Shown here: positions 35,201 to 43,889 of the stretch, piece after piece
How positions within the stretch are numbered: position 1 is the first letter of the stretch
Layout: each line of letters begins with the position of its first letter
Assembly: GCF_009363435.1 (NCBI RefSeq)
Contig: NZ_CP045354.1
Span: 6,104,501 to 6,168,500, forward strand
DNA: 64,000 bases
Direction: 5' to 3'
DNA from: Labrenzia sp. THAF82
Lineage (GTDB): Bacteria > Pseudomonadota > Alphaproteobacteria > Rhizobiales > Stappiaceae
Translations under genes and position numbers: made by a program
Notes under the pieces: model-generated
Seen by the model: only the letters and a program-made list of their open reading frames with translations
The model's database searches: none
Told to the model about the DNA's origin: nothing

Positions 35201-35581
35201 ATGTCGAAGATGAACGCCGTTGGATGGTTTGATATTTATGTCGAGGATATGGATCGCGCAGTTGCATTTTATGAGAGGGTATTCGACCAGACGCTGGAGC
35301 CGATAGGCGACCCGACTGGCGAAAATCAGATGATGAGTTTCCCAGCCGACATGAGCGCCTACGGTGCCGGTGGAGCCTTGTCGAAATCTGAAAACGCATC
35401 CCCGGGCCCTGGTGGTACCGTTGTCTACTTTTCAGCTGAAGACTGTGCTGTCGAGGAGAGCCGCGTCAGCGCTGCCGGTGGCAAGATCATAAGACCCAAA
35501 TTCTCCATTGGAGACTATGGCTGGGTCAGCCTGTGTCAGGATACCGAAGGCAACTTCTTTGGCATCAGTTCCATGAAATGA
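35201..35581 (+). CDS. VOC (glyoxalase/bleomycin-resistance fold) family protein
   Basis: The 126-residue protein has two beta-alpha-beta-beta-beta modules: VGWFDIYVEDMDRAVAFYERVF at the N-terminus (shown in part) and GGTVVYFSAEDC with DTEGNFFGI at the C-terminus. The ATG at 35201 is chosen for its GGAG seven bases upstream. The reaction is unknown. Confidence 0.82.
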   Translation: MSKMNAVGWFDIYVEDMDRAVAFYERVFDQTLEPIGDPTGENQMMSFPADMSAYGAGGALSKSENASPGPGGTVVYFSAEDCAVEESRVSAAGGKIIRPKFSIGDYGWVSLCQDTEGNFFGISSMK

Positions 35582-35588
35582 CTTTGGC

Positions 35589-35618
35589 TTGCGGGGTGCA
35601 TACCCGAGGACCCCGCAA
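35589..35618. terminator. Hairpin between convergent VOC and cyclase genes
   Basis: A 9-bp stem TTGCGGGGT / ACCCCGCAA with a 12-base loop lies between two converging genes. No T-run follows on either strand, so terminator activity is only likely from position. Confidence 0.45.
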
Positions 35619-35636
35619 ACCGGCCATGGAAAGAAT

Positions 35637-37031
35637 TCACACGGTCCAGACGTTTATCGACGTTTCCCGGCCTCTCAGCTTTATCTGATTTTTGGCCGAG
35701 AACTTGAAGTCCGGATTGGACGCGTTCTCGTCAAGACCCGCACGGCGCATCAGTTCTTCACTGACGACGCACTTGCACCCAAGTTCGCGTGTGGACGCTT
35801 CCAGCCTGCTGGCCACATTCACTGTGTCGCCGACAACAGCAAATTCCAGCCGTCTCGACGGTCCTATGTCACCCAGGATCACCGGGCCGAAATGAACACC
35901 TACAGAGACCTTGATGGGTTCAATGCCTCTGGATTGCAGGTCCTTGTTGAAGGCCTCGGTTTCGTCAATGAGCTGCAACGCTGCTTTCAACGCATTGGCG
36001 GCGTCGCCGGATTTGGTTTCCGGCGTTCCGAAAGTCGCCATGACGCCGTCACCCAGGTATTTATCAAGCGTACCTCCATTTTGAAAAATGGAGCGTTCCA
36101 CGAAGGCATGATAATGGCGCAGGAGGTCCATGACTTCCTCAGGTGAATGATGCTCGGCAAACTGGGTGAAGCCGACAATGTCCGTGAACAGCACTGCCAC
36201 TTCCTGTGTTCGAACAGCCCCGATATCGCGATCCGTCGAGGCCAGAACATCGACCAGACTGGAGGGAAAGTAACGCGACAGGTTCGCACGCTCCGCCGCG
36301 AGATTGGCCTGTCGCATCAGGAGCTGGTTCGATCGCCAGCCCTTGAGCGCCAACATGGCCGCAACGATCAGGAAAACGACAATTTCCTGAATGCGTACTG
36401 AAGGGCGGACGCTATTGGGATCCAGTTCGCTTCCGACAATCGAATGGCCTTCAAAAGCGATTGCAGTCGCTTCGCTTAGCTCGGGAATTTTCTGTCCGAA
36501 AACCGCAACATAGATGAAACCGGCCAACCAGAGCACACCCACCCAGGTGCCAATCGCCCAAACCGTCCGCCAGGAATAGGCCAGTGTGGCAGCCGCCAGG
36601 AAAATGAAAAAGTAGATGAAATTGTCAAACCTGTAGATGAACGCGGTCGGCACGTCCTCACTGAAAAAGGGATTGGGTGTGATGAAGAGAAGTGTCAGCA
36701 GGCTAACATCCAGGAAGATGAGGCCAAGTTCCGTGCGCGAATAACCGACGCGCGCCAGCCGCAGCTGCAGCCAGCCGAGAGCGATAAACACCGCGACCCA
36801 TGCTTCATAATAAAGCACGCTCAGGCTCGGATTGAGGAAGGGCAGAAGGAGCGCGACTATGGACATCGCCACCGTTCTGGCAATCACAGCGAGGCGGTGC
36901 CCCTCCATTTTTTCGTTTTCAAGAGCCTGTGCCAGGAACTGGTTTGAACTGGCCTGCTGCCTTTCATCGTCGCGCAATTGACGAAGACGCGCGATAAACC
37001 TGAACGGTGAGGGCATTCTGAGAGCCGACAT
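35637..37031 (-). CDS. Membrane-bound class III nucleotide cyclase
   Basis: The 464-residue protein has about six membrane helices (roughly residues 45-245) and a C-terminal cyclase homology domain. The metal-binding Asp pair is in LFTDIVGFT and KYLGDGVMA, and the late part has the GVHFGPVILGDIG transition-state region. It makes cAMP or cGMP; which one is not clear to me. The ATG at 37031 is favoured over a GTG two codons earlier because GGAG lies five bases upstream. The membrane input domain is not a known sensor to me. Confidence 0.85.
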   Translation of the reverse strand: MSALRMPSPFRFIARLRQLRDDERQQASSNQFLAQALENEKMEGHRLAVIARTVAMSIVALLLPFLNPSLSVLYYEAWVAVFIALGWLQLRLARVGYSRTELGLIFLDVSLLTLLFITPNPFFSEDVPTAFIYRFDNFIYFFIFLAAATLAYSWRTVWAIGTWVGVLWLAGFIYVAVFGQKIPELSEATAIAFEGHSIVGSELDPNSVRPSVRIQEIVVFLIVAAMLALKGWRSNQLLMRQANLAAERANLSRYFPSSLVDVLASTDRDIGAVRTQEVAVLFTDIVGFTQFAEHHSPEEVMDLLRHYHAFVERSIFQNGGTLDKYLGDGVMATFGTPETKSGDAANALKAALQLIDETEAFNKDLQSRGIEPIKVSVGVHFGPVILGDIGPSRRLEFAVVGDTVNVASRLEASTRELGCKCVVSEELMRRAGLDENASNPDFKFSAKNQIKLRGRETSINVWTV

Positions 37032-37270
37032 ACTCACTCCGTGTCATCTCAATCGTTCCAGTAGCTATCCTCACAATTGGTAATGAAGGAAAGGAATTCC
37101 TATGCCCTGTTCCGAAAAAGCCGGTCAGTGAATTGAAACCGCGTTGCACATAATCGCAAGCTGCGGCTTCGGAAGCGCATGCCAGACCCGCACACCCTCG
37201 GCCAGCGTGAGTGATCTGCCTCCAAGTTCACGTGGGAGGCGGCAAATTGCGCAGACTTGCGCCAAGCCGC

Positions 37271-38038
37271 TCAGCTTGGCGTGCGCTCAGCCCAACCTGC
37301 GAAAATTTTCTCCAGACCGACTACGATGTAATAGAGAACGATGCCAAGCAGGGCCAAAGCAATTAGAACCGCGAACATGAGCGGATAGTCCGAGTTGGTT
37401 TTCCCACTGTCGAACAGCGCACCCAGTCCCCTTCCATGAGGGCTGACGATCTCCATCAGATTGGTCCCGATGAAAGCCAGTGTCACCGACACCTTCAAAG
37501 CTCCGAAAAACTCAGGGAGCGTTTTCGGCAATGCGATTTTCCAGAAAATCGTTGTTTGCGATGCTCCGAGAGATCTCAGGATGTCGCGATATTCAGGCTC
37601 CAGGGTGGACAACCCGATCGACACAGAAACGGCAATCGGGAAAAAGGAGATCATGAAGGCGATCAGAACCGTATTGAAGTCGTGGGCGCCGACAAACATA
37701 AGCGCGACGATGGGAACAACCGTTGCCTTCGGGATTGCGTTGAAGCCGACCAGCAGCGGATAGAGAGCATCCCTCATGGTGCGTGAGAACCCCATCACCA
37801 TTCCAAATGCGATACCGACGAGAACTGCCAGCAAAAGCCCCACGATTGTGCGCCAAAGCGTCTGCCAGCCCATGACAAGGAACAGTTCCCAGTACCGCAC
37901 ATAGGCAGGCCATAGATCACTCGGCGACGCCATCTTGTAGTTGGGCCAGTCATTCACCCAGACAAGCGCTTCCCACAGCAGCAGGAAAACCAGCATCGCA
38001 AACATCGGTACGATCACATTGCGCAAGCGTCCGTTCAT
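37271..38038 (-). CDS. ABC transporter permease, SsuC/TauC/NrtB family
   Basis: The 255-residue inner-membrane protein has about six helices and the BPD_transp_1 EAA-type loop (RSLGASQTTIFWKIALPKTLPEF). It pairs with the ATPase encoded just upstream, overlapping it by four bases. An 8-bp hairpin (37260-37281) spans its stop codon. The substrate is not evident. Confidence 0.88.
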   Translation of the reverse strand: MNGRLRNVIVPMFAMLVFLLLWEALVWVNDWPNYKMASPSDLWPAYVRYWELFLVMGWQTLWRTIVGLLLAVLVGIAFGMVMGFSRTMRDALYPLLVGFNAIPKATVVPIVALMFVGAHDFNTVLIAFMISFFPIAVSVSIGLSTLEPEYRDILRSLGASQTTIFWKIALPKTLPEFFGALKVSVTLAFIGTNLMEIVSPHGRGLGALFDSGKTNSDYPLMFAVLIALALLGIVLYYIVVGLEKIFAGWAERTPS

Positions 38039-38829
38039 GATGCAACCTCTTCGGGAACGCGCCCTTGGGCAATTTCAATCTGATGCCGCAGGATTGTAAG
38101 CCTCTCGGCTGCTTCTGCCGTGTAGAGTTCTTCCAGATTTGCGGGCGCTGACCGGTCGATGGTCATGACATATTGCGTGCGTGCGGGCCGACCGGACAAC
38201 ACAACAACCTGATCCCCCAGAAAAATGGATTCTCTGAGGTCATGGGTGATCAGCACTCCGGTGAACGGTTCCTTGGCTTTCAGGTCATGCATCGTTTGCC
38301 AAAGATCTTCCCTGGTGAAGGCATCAAGCGCGCCAAAAGGTTCATCCAGAATGAGCACTTCCGGCTGATGCACCAGAGCCCGGCACAGAGACGCGCGCTG
38401 CCGCATGCCTCCCGACAGTTCCGACGGACGTTTGTCCTCAAATCCTTCCAGTCCGACCAATGACAGCAAATGCCGCGCCCGGTCTTTCGCGGCTTCGCCT
38501 TTCAAGCCGTTCGGAACGATTTCAAGGGGCAGCATGACGTTCTTCAAGATTGAGCGCCATTCCAGTAGAACCGGATTTTGAAATGCCATGCCGACTGTCG
38601 AGCGAGGCCCTCGCACGCGTTCGCCATGAAGCCAGACTTCGCCTTCATCAGGACGCATCAGTCCGGCAATGAGGCGCGTCAATGTCGACTTGCCGCAGCC
38701 GGAAGGACCTACAACGGCGCAGAAACCGCCTTCCTCGACCGACAGTTCAAGTCCGTCCAGAACTGGCAGTGGCCCGGCAGCCGTCGGATAGGCATGCCGC
38801 ACGCCCTTTATTTCAATCAATGCTGTCAT
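38035..38829 (-). CDS. ABC transporter ATP-binding protein, SsuB/TauB/NrtD family
   Basis: The 264-residue ATPase has Walker A GPSGCGKSTL, Q-loop AFQNPVLLEW, signature LSGGMRQR, Walker B VLILDEPFGALD and switch His in ITHDL. It belongs to the nitrate/sulfonate/taurine importer ATPases. It lies between the substrate-binding protein and the permease genes on the same strand. Confidence 0.9.
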   Translation of the reverse strand: MTALIEIKGVRHAYPTAAGPLPVLDGLELSVEEGGFCAVVGPSGCGKSTLTRLIAGLMRPDEGEVWLHGERVRGPRSTVGMAFQNPVLLEWRSILKNVMLPLEIVPNGLKGEAAKDRARHLLSLVGLEGFEDKRPSELSGGMRQRASLCRALVHQPEVLILDEPFGALDAFTREDLWQTMHDLKAKEPFTGVLITHDLRESIFLGDQVVVLSGRPARTQYVMTIDRSAPANLEELYTAEAAERLTILRHQIEIAQGRVPEEVAS

Positions 38830-38843
38830 GAGATCCTTGATGG

Positions 38844-38866
38844 CCAGGGGGCATGAAGCCCCCTGC
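38844..38866. terminator. Intercistronic hairpin in the ABC operon
   Basis: CAGGGGGC / GCCCCCTG with a 5-base loop lies in the 42-base gap after the binding-protein gene. On the coding strand no T-run follows, so it is more likely an RNA-stabilising or attenuating structure that lets the binding protein outnumber the membrane parts. Confidence 0.5.
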
Positions 38867-38871
38867 CTTTT

Positions 38872-39882
38872 TTACTTCAAAGAAAAACCGCCTTCAGGCA
38901 GGTAGGCGTCCGTGAAATAGAGGCTCGCGTCAGGCTCATTCTGGAAGTCATAGACAGTACCGATCTGCTCAATGGCACTGGCCATGCGATCCGCGTCGAT
39001 ACCGCCCATACCGTTCGCGCTCGTATAGTCCGTGACGACATTGGCATCGATCGCCAACTGCAGGCGGCGCTGTTCCAGCGCGGCATCGGCTGCCGGGTTG
39101 CGCTTGACCAGCGCAGGAATGACAGCTTCGGGATCAGCGATTGCATCTTTCCAGCCCATGGCAACAGCCTCAAGGAAGTTTTTGACCACCTCAGGGTTCG
39201 CGGCTGCGAATTCCGTGTTGACGATGACCGCGTTGCCGTAAAGATCGAGACCGTGGTCTGCCATCAAAATGGTCGAAATGTCTTCTTCCGGCACACCCAA
39301 ACGAACGAGGTTCAAATAGGAGCTGAACGAAAAGCCCGTGATGGACGAAACGTTTCCTTCAGCCAACATCGGTTCGCGGGTCGGGAACCCGACCGGCTCA
39401 ACCTTGATGTCATCCATGTTGATGTTGTTTTCGGCAGCAAAAATCGGGAACTGCGCCCAGGCACCATCCGGTGGCGGTGCGCCGAGAACCTTGCCCGCAA
39501 GGTCTGCCGGACCTTCAACGCCCAGTGACTTACGCCCAATGACGGCAAAAGGGGGTTTGTCATAAACCATCATCGCAGCAATGACGGGTGCACCCGGATT
39601 CTGGTCGAGGAATTTGATCAGACTGTTGATATCCGCAAACCCGATCGGAAATGCACCTGTTGCGACCTTCGGAATTGCATCCAGGGACCCGGACCCCGCG
39701 GTGATCTCAACGCTCAAGCCCTTCTCATCAAAATGGCCATTGTCAATGGCGGCAAAATAGGGCGCGGACGGTCCTTCAAATTTCCAGTCCAGAGCAAAAG
39801 GGACAGAGGTCTTGTCACTGGCCACCGCGGCCGTTGCTCCGAATGCCACGACCGCAGCCGCGACGATTTTGCTGTAGAACAT
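38872..39882 (-). CDS. ABC transporter substrate-binding protein, NMT1/SsuA family
   Basis: The 336-residue periplasmic protein has a signal peptide (residues 1-21, AVAS cut) and an NMT1/THI5-like fold, with DNGHFDEKGLSVEI early and a later ITGFSFSSY segment. Relatives bind sulfonates, taurine, nitrate or pyrimidine thiamin precursors. I see no TPP riboswitch upstream that would favour thiamin precursors. GGGAG precedes the ATG. It leads the three-gene operon. Confidence 0.85.
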   Translation of the reverse strand: MFYSKIVAAAVVAFGATAAVASDKTSVPFALDWKFEGPSAPYFAAIDNGHFDEKGLSVEITAGSGSLDAIPKVATGAFPIGFADINSLIKFLDQNPGAPVIAAMMVYDKPPFAVIGRKSLGVEGPADLAGKVLGAPPPDGAWAQFPIFAAENNINMDDIKVEPVGFPTREPMLAEGNVSSITGFSFSSYLNLVRLGVPEEDISTILMADHGLDLYGNAVIVNTEFAAANPEVVKNFLEAVAMGWKDAIADPEAVIPALVKRNPAADAALEQRRLQLAIDANVVTDYTSANGMGGIDADRMASAIEQIGTVYDFQNEPDASLYFTDAYLPEGGFSLK

Positions 39883-40401
39883 GAACGTCTCCCGTTACTT
39901 CAACTGTGCCAGCGATAAGCTGGGTCTCTACTGCGCCAAACGTTAGAGAGTGAAATCGCGATTTGCAAATCTTTTTGGCACGTTTATTTTTTGAGCACAC
40001 CCTCAGAAATAGCAGATGGGTCCGAAAGCCGGATCGGAAAGTGCTTCGAGGGCCAAAACACGCTTAAAATCCATAAGTTGCAGCCCCACTTTACGTCGCC
40101 TGGGGAGGGTGCTCCAACCAGGAACCGGCCACACCGACTGAAGATTTGCCAACCTCGGCTCCATCAAAGGCGCTTTCTCCGGTTTTACTTAACCAAATGC
40201 TACCTGGAGCCGCCGCTTCTTAAAGTTGTTGTTTCTCAATCTACTATCCAGACGACCCCAGCATGAGTGTGCCTGGAAATTCACCTCTTGCCATACCAGA
40301 CGCCTCATTTGGGCAATCAGCTGACATTAATCGGCCGCGCTTTACCCAAATTGTAGATCTGTCGCCCACAATCAGAGGCATTCATCGTGAAGAGGCGCCT
40401 T
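39883..40401. other. 519-base intergenic region between ABC operon and NIT-GGDEF gene
   Basis: This is the longest gene-free stretch in the window. It is the divergent promoter region for the importer and the diguanylate cyclase. It holds the palindrome at 39953-39964 and no Dnr-type box. Short open frames here have no codon bias or ribosome sites. Confidence 0.6.
39953..39964. promoter_or_regulatory. 12-bp palindrome, candidate operator for the ABC operon
   Basis: AAATCGCGATTT is a perfect palindrome about 75 bases upstream of the substrate-binding protein ATG, a common position for a repressor site. No regulator was assigned. Confidence 0.35.
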
Positions 40402-42675
40402 ATGTCATCATTTCTTGCCAATCGATCGATTGCATTCAAGCTCGCCCTTGTGTGCTGGGTACCGGTCTTGGCCCTGATCGCCATAAGCGCACAGAAGATC
40501 CACGTTGAATATCAAGCCTGGCAAAGGGCAGAAGCCATCGGAGAAGTTCTCAATGTGGCACCAATACTGTCAGATCTGGTTCACGATATTCAGCGCGAAC
40601 GGGGAACGTCTGCTGGATTAGTCGGCTCTCGAGGATTGGCGTTCAAGCAGTCGATCAAAGATGAGAGATCCGAAACAGATGCCGACCTGAAAAGGCTCCA
40701 GGCGACAGTTGGAACGCCCTCCGGGAAACTTGCCGCCTCCAACTTCACAGACCCTTACAACGGGGCGCTCGCTGACCTTAAGAACCTGACGAAGATCCGA
40801 CAGGAAGTCGATGCTCTTCAGATTACGGTGCCGGACATTGCAAACTACTATACGGGCATCGTCGCTCAGCTTCTCGAAGCAATAGAAAAAATGAAGCTCT
40901 CGGTCGACAATGCGGAAGTTCTACACCAGATCTCGGCCTATATCGCACTACAGCACGCCAAGGAACATGCAGGTCTTGAGCGCGCCATGGGTGCTGTCGG
41001 CTTTGGGTCAGGGAGTTTTGAACCCGAGACCTACCAGCGCTTTTTGAGCCTCGTCGCGCAACAGGACAACATGTTTTCTCAGTTTCGCCAGAATGCGCCG
41101 ACCGAAGCTCTCGTCCTCTTGAGCAAGCTGCAGCACGGTCCATTGGAAACACGCGTTCAGGAGTATCGGGAAATTGCGCAGCAGAGTCCCTACGGCACCA
41201 GCACGGCGCTTGTATCCGGGAAGGACTGGTGGGACGCAACGACTGCCCGCATCGACGCGCTCAAATCCATCGAAGACCGGTTGTCCCGATCGCTGCATGA
41301 CTGGGCATTGGAAGCTTGTCAAAAGGCCTGGACTTCATTCCTGACATTGACGGCGTTTCTTGTTGCACTCGTGGCTGGTGCCGCTCTCGTTTCGCTGCTG
41401 GTTTATCGGGAAATCCAACCACCAATCGCGCGTATCAACTCATCGATGGCCAGCTGGGCAAGTGACGGAGCTATTCCCGATCTGAAAGAAGCGCAGCGTC
41501 GGGATGGGATCGGCGAGCTTGCACGTACCTTGAACGACCTGCGTCACCGGTTGGAGGACACACGGAAGATCGAATTGGAACGCAATGCCCGTGAGCGGGC
41601 ACAAACACAAGAAATGAAGCTGCTTTCCGATCTCAATGAATGGCTTCAGTCGAGCACATCAACCGACGAACTTTACGCGATGATTGAAACATTCATGGCG
41701 AAGCTGCTTCCGGAGAGCAGCGGCAGCGTCTACGTCTTTTCCAATTCGCGCGACGTTCTGGACGGGACCTGCGCATGGAATGGCGGAGAGCTGCATGAGC
41801 ACATTCGTCCCGACGACTGCTGGTCGCTGCGTCGTGGACGTGGCTACTCGTTCAAGACCGATGATATCAAGTTCGCCTGTGAACACACGCAGCCTCATGA
41901 CGACGGCCCTTACTATTGCATCCCGATCCTGGCGCATGGCGAAACCGTTGGCATGATGCATCTGAAACCTTTGCCGGACATTTCGACGGATGCTTTTTTC
42001 GAAAGCTACCGCCTCGCCCAGCTTGCCGCAGAACAAATCAGCCTTGCCATTGCCAACAGCAAGATGCGTGATCAATTGCACCAGCAATCCATTCGGGATC
42101 CACTGACCGGCCTCTTTAACCGGCGGCATTTCATTGAAGTTCTGAGGCGAAATGTCGAGACGTCAAAGCGCACGAAAGCGCCCTTTGTGCTGGCATCGAT
42201 AGACGTCGATCACTTCAAGCGGTTCAACGACAATCACGGGCATGACGCAGGCGACATGGTTCTGCGCGCTGTCGGGTCGACGCTGGAACAGGCATGTGGT
42301 GTTGAAGAATTGCCGTGTCGTATTGGCGGTGAGGAGTTCATGCTGCTGCTGTCCGACACGACGTTGGAGGCAGCCGAAAACCGCGCCGAGGAAATCCGTC
42401 AACTGATCGAAAAGATCACCGTGCGTTATGGCGAAAAGTCACTGCCGAAGATTACCATCTCCGTCGGACTGTCAGCCTATCCTGAGCACGGATCACTGCC
42501 GCAGGATCTTATGCAGTCGGCCGACGATGCCCTATACAAGTCAAAGGCGGCTGGACGGAACCAGGTCACCATAGCCAATTTGGCCAAGGAAGTTCCAGAT
42601 CAACCAACCGTCGATTTTGATAGGGTCAAGGAGGAGCTGATCGATCATGTTGACCAGCGGGTTGCCAAGATCTAG
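40402..42675 (+). CDS. Membrane diguanylate cyclase with NIT (nitrate/nitrite-sensing) domain
   Basis: The 757-residue protein has a membrane helix (about 12-32), a periplasmic NIT domain (about 45-300, with the QRERGTSAGLVGSRG signature), a second helix (about 308-336), a HAMP-like linker, a GAF domain (about 405-565) and a GGDEF domain with active-site GGEEF at 642-646. It should make c-di-GMP in response to nitrate, nitrite or a similar anion. The usual RxxD inhibitory site before GGEEF is replaced by GVEE, so product feedback is probably absent. The ATG at 40402 (AGAGG upstream) is preferred to the GTG at 40387. Confidence 0.85.
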   Translation: MSSFLANRSIAFKLALVCWVPVLALIAISAQKIHVEYQAWQRAEAIGEVLNVAPILSDLVHDIQRERGTSAGLVGSRGLAFKQSIKDERSETDADLKRLQATVGTPSGKLAASNFTDPYNGALADLKNLTKIRQEVDALQITVPDIANYYTGIVAQLLEAIEKMKLSVDNAEVLHQISAYIALQHAKEHAGLERAMGAVGFGSGSFEPETYQRFLSLVAQQDNMFSQFRQNAPTEALVLLSKLQHGPLETRVQEYREIAQQSPYGTSTALVSGKDWWDATTARIDALKSIEDRLSRSLHDWALEACQKAWTSFLTLTAFLVALVAGAALVSLLVYREIQPPIARINSSMASWASDGAIPDLKEAQRRDGIGELARTLNDLRHRLEDTRKIELERNARERAQTQEMKLLSDLNEWLQSSTSTDELYAMIETFMAKLLPESSGSVYVFSNSRDVLDGTCAWNGGELHEHIRPDDCWSLRRGRGYSFKTDDIKFACEHTQPHDDGPYYCIPILAHGETVGMMHLKPLPDISTDAFFESYRLAQLAAEQISLAIANSKMRDQLHQQSIRDPLTGLFNRRHFIEVLRRNVETSKRTKAPFVLASIDVDHFKRFNDNHGHDAGDMVLRAVGSTLEQACGVEELPCRIGGEEFMLLLSDTTLEAAENRAEEIRQLIEKITVRYGEKSLPKITISVGLSAYPEHGSLPQDLMQSADDALYKSKAAGRNQVTIANLAKEVPDQPTVDFDRVKEELIDHVDQRVAKI

Positions 42676-42770
42676 ATCATCACAAAAAAAAGGTCGGACG
42701 TTTTCACAAGACACGCATTGACCCAGACAGTAAAAGCGATTTGACGCCTTTCCAATAGAAGTGCCTCTTC

Positions 42771-43277
42771 ATGATTGTTTTTGAGACTTCGCGACTAAAG
42801 GTTCGGAAATGGCGGCGCAACGACTTTGACACCTTGCTTTCTGTCTACGGCAACCAGAAAGTCTGTAGATACATTGATGACGGATCACCACTCTCCGCGG
42901 ACGAGGCCAGGGCCTGGTTGTCGGTCACCCAGACCAACTATGAAAAGCGCGGGTATGGGATGTGGGCTCTGACGGCAAAAGACACCAGCGCAACGATCGG
43001 GTTTGGAGGTCTGGTGCATCCCGGCAATCAGAAAACTCCTGAAATCAAATACGCCCTTGATGTGGACCATTGGCGGCAAGGCTATGCAACAGAATTCGTG
43101 TCTGCCGCTTGCAGCCATGGCTTTGACCGCTTCGCCTTGCCTTCCATTATCGCAACCGTTGCTGCGGAAAACTTCGCATCAATCCATGTGCTTGAAAAAT
43201 GCGGTTTCAGTGCCACTGGAGACCAGCTGGAGAGCGACGGTTCGATCACACTGGTCTTTCAAAAAACAGCAATCTGA
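42771..43277 (+). CDS. GNAT-family N-acetyltransferase (RimJ/RimL type)
   Basis: The 168-residue protein starts with the RimJ-like ETSRLKVRKWRRNDFD and has a GNAT core with EIKYALDVDHWRQGYATE and the late ENFASIHVLEKCGF. The substrate is unknown; relatives acetylate ribosomal protein N-termini or small molecules. It is not clearly linked to its neighbours. Confidence 0.85.
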   Translation: MIVFETSRLKVRKWRRNDFDTLLSVYGNQKVCRYIDDGSPLSADEARAWLSVTQTNYEKRGYGMWALTAKDTSATIGFGGLVHPGNQKTPEIKYALDVDHWRQGYATEFVSAACSHGFDRFALPSIIATVAAENFASIHVLEKCGFSATGDQLESDGSITLVFQKTAI

Positions 43278-43310
43278 CCTTTGAGATCGCCCAGCGCGGC
43301 GACCGGTTCT

Positions 43311-43598
43311 TTAAAAAAATCCGAAGTCATCGAAACTGTTCGGAATGTCCTCATCGGTTACAAAGGATTGGGGTTCGCCGAAACTGGAATGACCACCCGC
43401 CTGGCCTGGCTTCCAAATAGGGGGGTGCATGGTTTCGATCGGGATCCACTCCCCACCTTCTGCATCTTCGTCCGGTGACACACCGCTGAAATCAAATCTG
43501 TCTTCATCAGAATTGGTTGCGGATGTCCTGTCGTCTGCATTCAGGTCGCTTACTTTGTAAGATGTAATAAATGTGTTTGATACGCGGGGCATTTCCAT
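43311..43598 (-). CDS. Small acidic protein of unknown function
   Basis: The 95-residue frame is preceded by GAAGGAAAG five bases before the ATG. The protein is rich in Asp, Ser and aromatic residues, with no Cys, signal peptide or helix-forming core, so it may be disordered. It lies 12 bases after the small frame at 43611-43868 on the same strand. I do not recognise it. A chance frame is possible, but the ribosome site and even composition favour a gene. Confidence 0.4.
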   Translation of the reverse strand: MEMPRVSNTFITSYKVSDLNADDRTSATNSDEDRFDFSGVSPDEDAEGGEWIPIETMHPPIWKPGQAGGHSSFGEPQSFVTDEDIPNSFDDFGFF

Positions 43599-43610
43599 CT
43601 TTCCTTCTCT

Positions 43611-43868
43611 TCAACCATGGAGCAGGTGCCCCAACGTGAAGTCAGAATAGAAAGTGCGGGATTCCCGGTCTGTGACGAGGATTACGAAGTTTGCAAATCC
43701 GATTTCTTGCTGCAGACACGCTGCATCAAGAAGACATCGAAGCGCAGAACGGTTGTTACTGACCCGAACAAGCCTGACCCGCCAGCAGGCAGGTAAGACG
43801 CAGAAATGTCTGACCGGCAACCACTCTAAAGAGCACTTGCCGGCGCCTGGTTCACTTGGAATGAGCAA
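43611..43868 (-). CDS. Small protein of unknown function
   Basis: An 85-codon frame with uncertain start; the TTG at 43868 is the farthest. The C-terminal 50 residues (SALRCLLDAACLQQEIGFAN onwards, ending FTLGHLLHG) look like a real compact helix-strand protein, while the first 30 do not. It starts 21 bases after the IlvD/Edd stop codon and may be the tail of that operon. No function can be given. Confidence 0.35.
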   Translation of the reverse strand: MLIPSEPGAGKCSLEWLPVRHFCVLPACWRVRLVRVSNNRSALRCLLDAACLQQEIGFANFVILVTDRESRTFYSDFTLGHLLHG

Positions 43869-43889
43869 TCCGGTCGGGACCGGCCGTGA

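Noticed and set aside
39883..40100. TPP riboswitch upstream of the NMT1-like importer
   Set aside because: A CTGAGG stretch on the minus strand caught attention, but the second THI-box part and the required stems are absent.
40263..40508. 81-codon plus frame before the NIT-GGDEF gene
   Set aside because: No ribosome site, overlaps the better supported start at 40402 in another frame.
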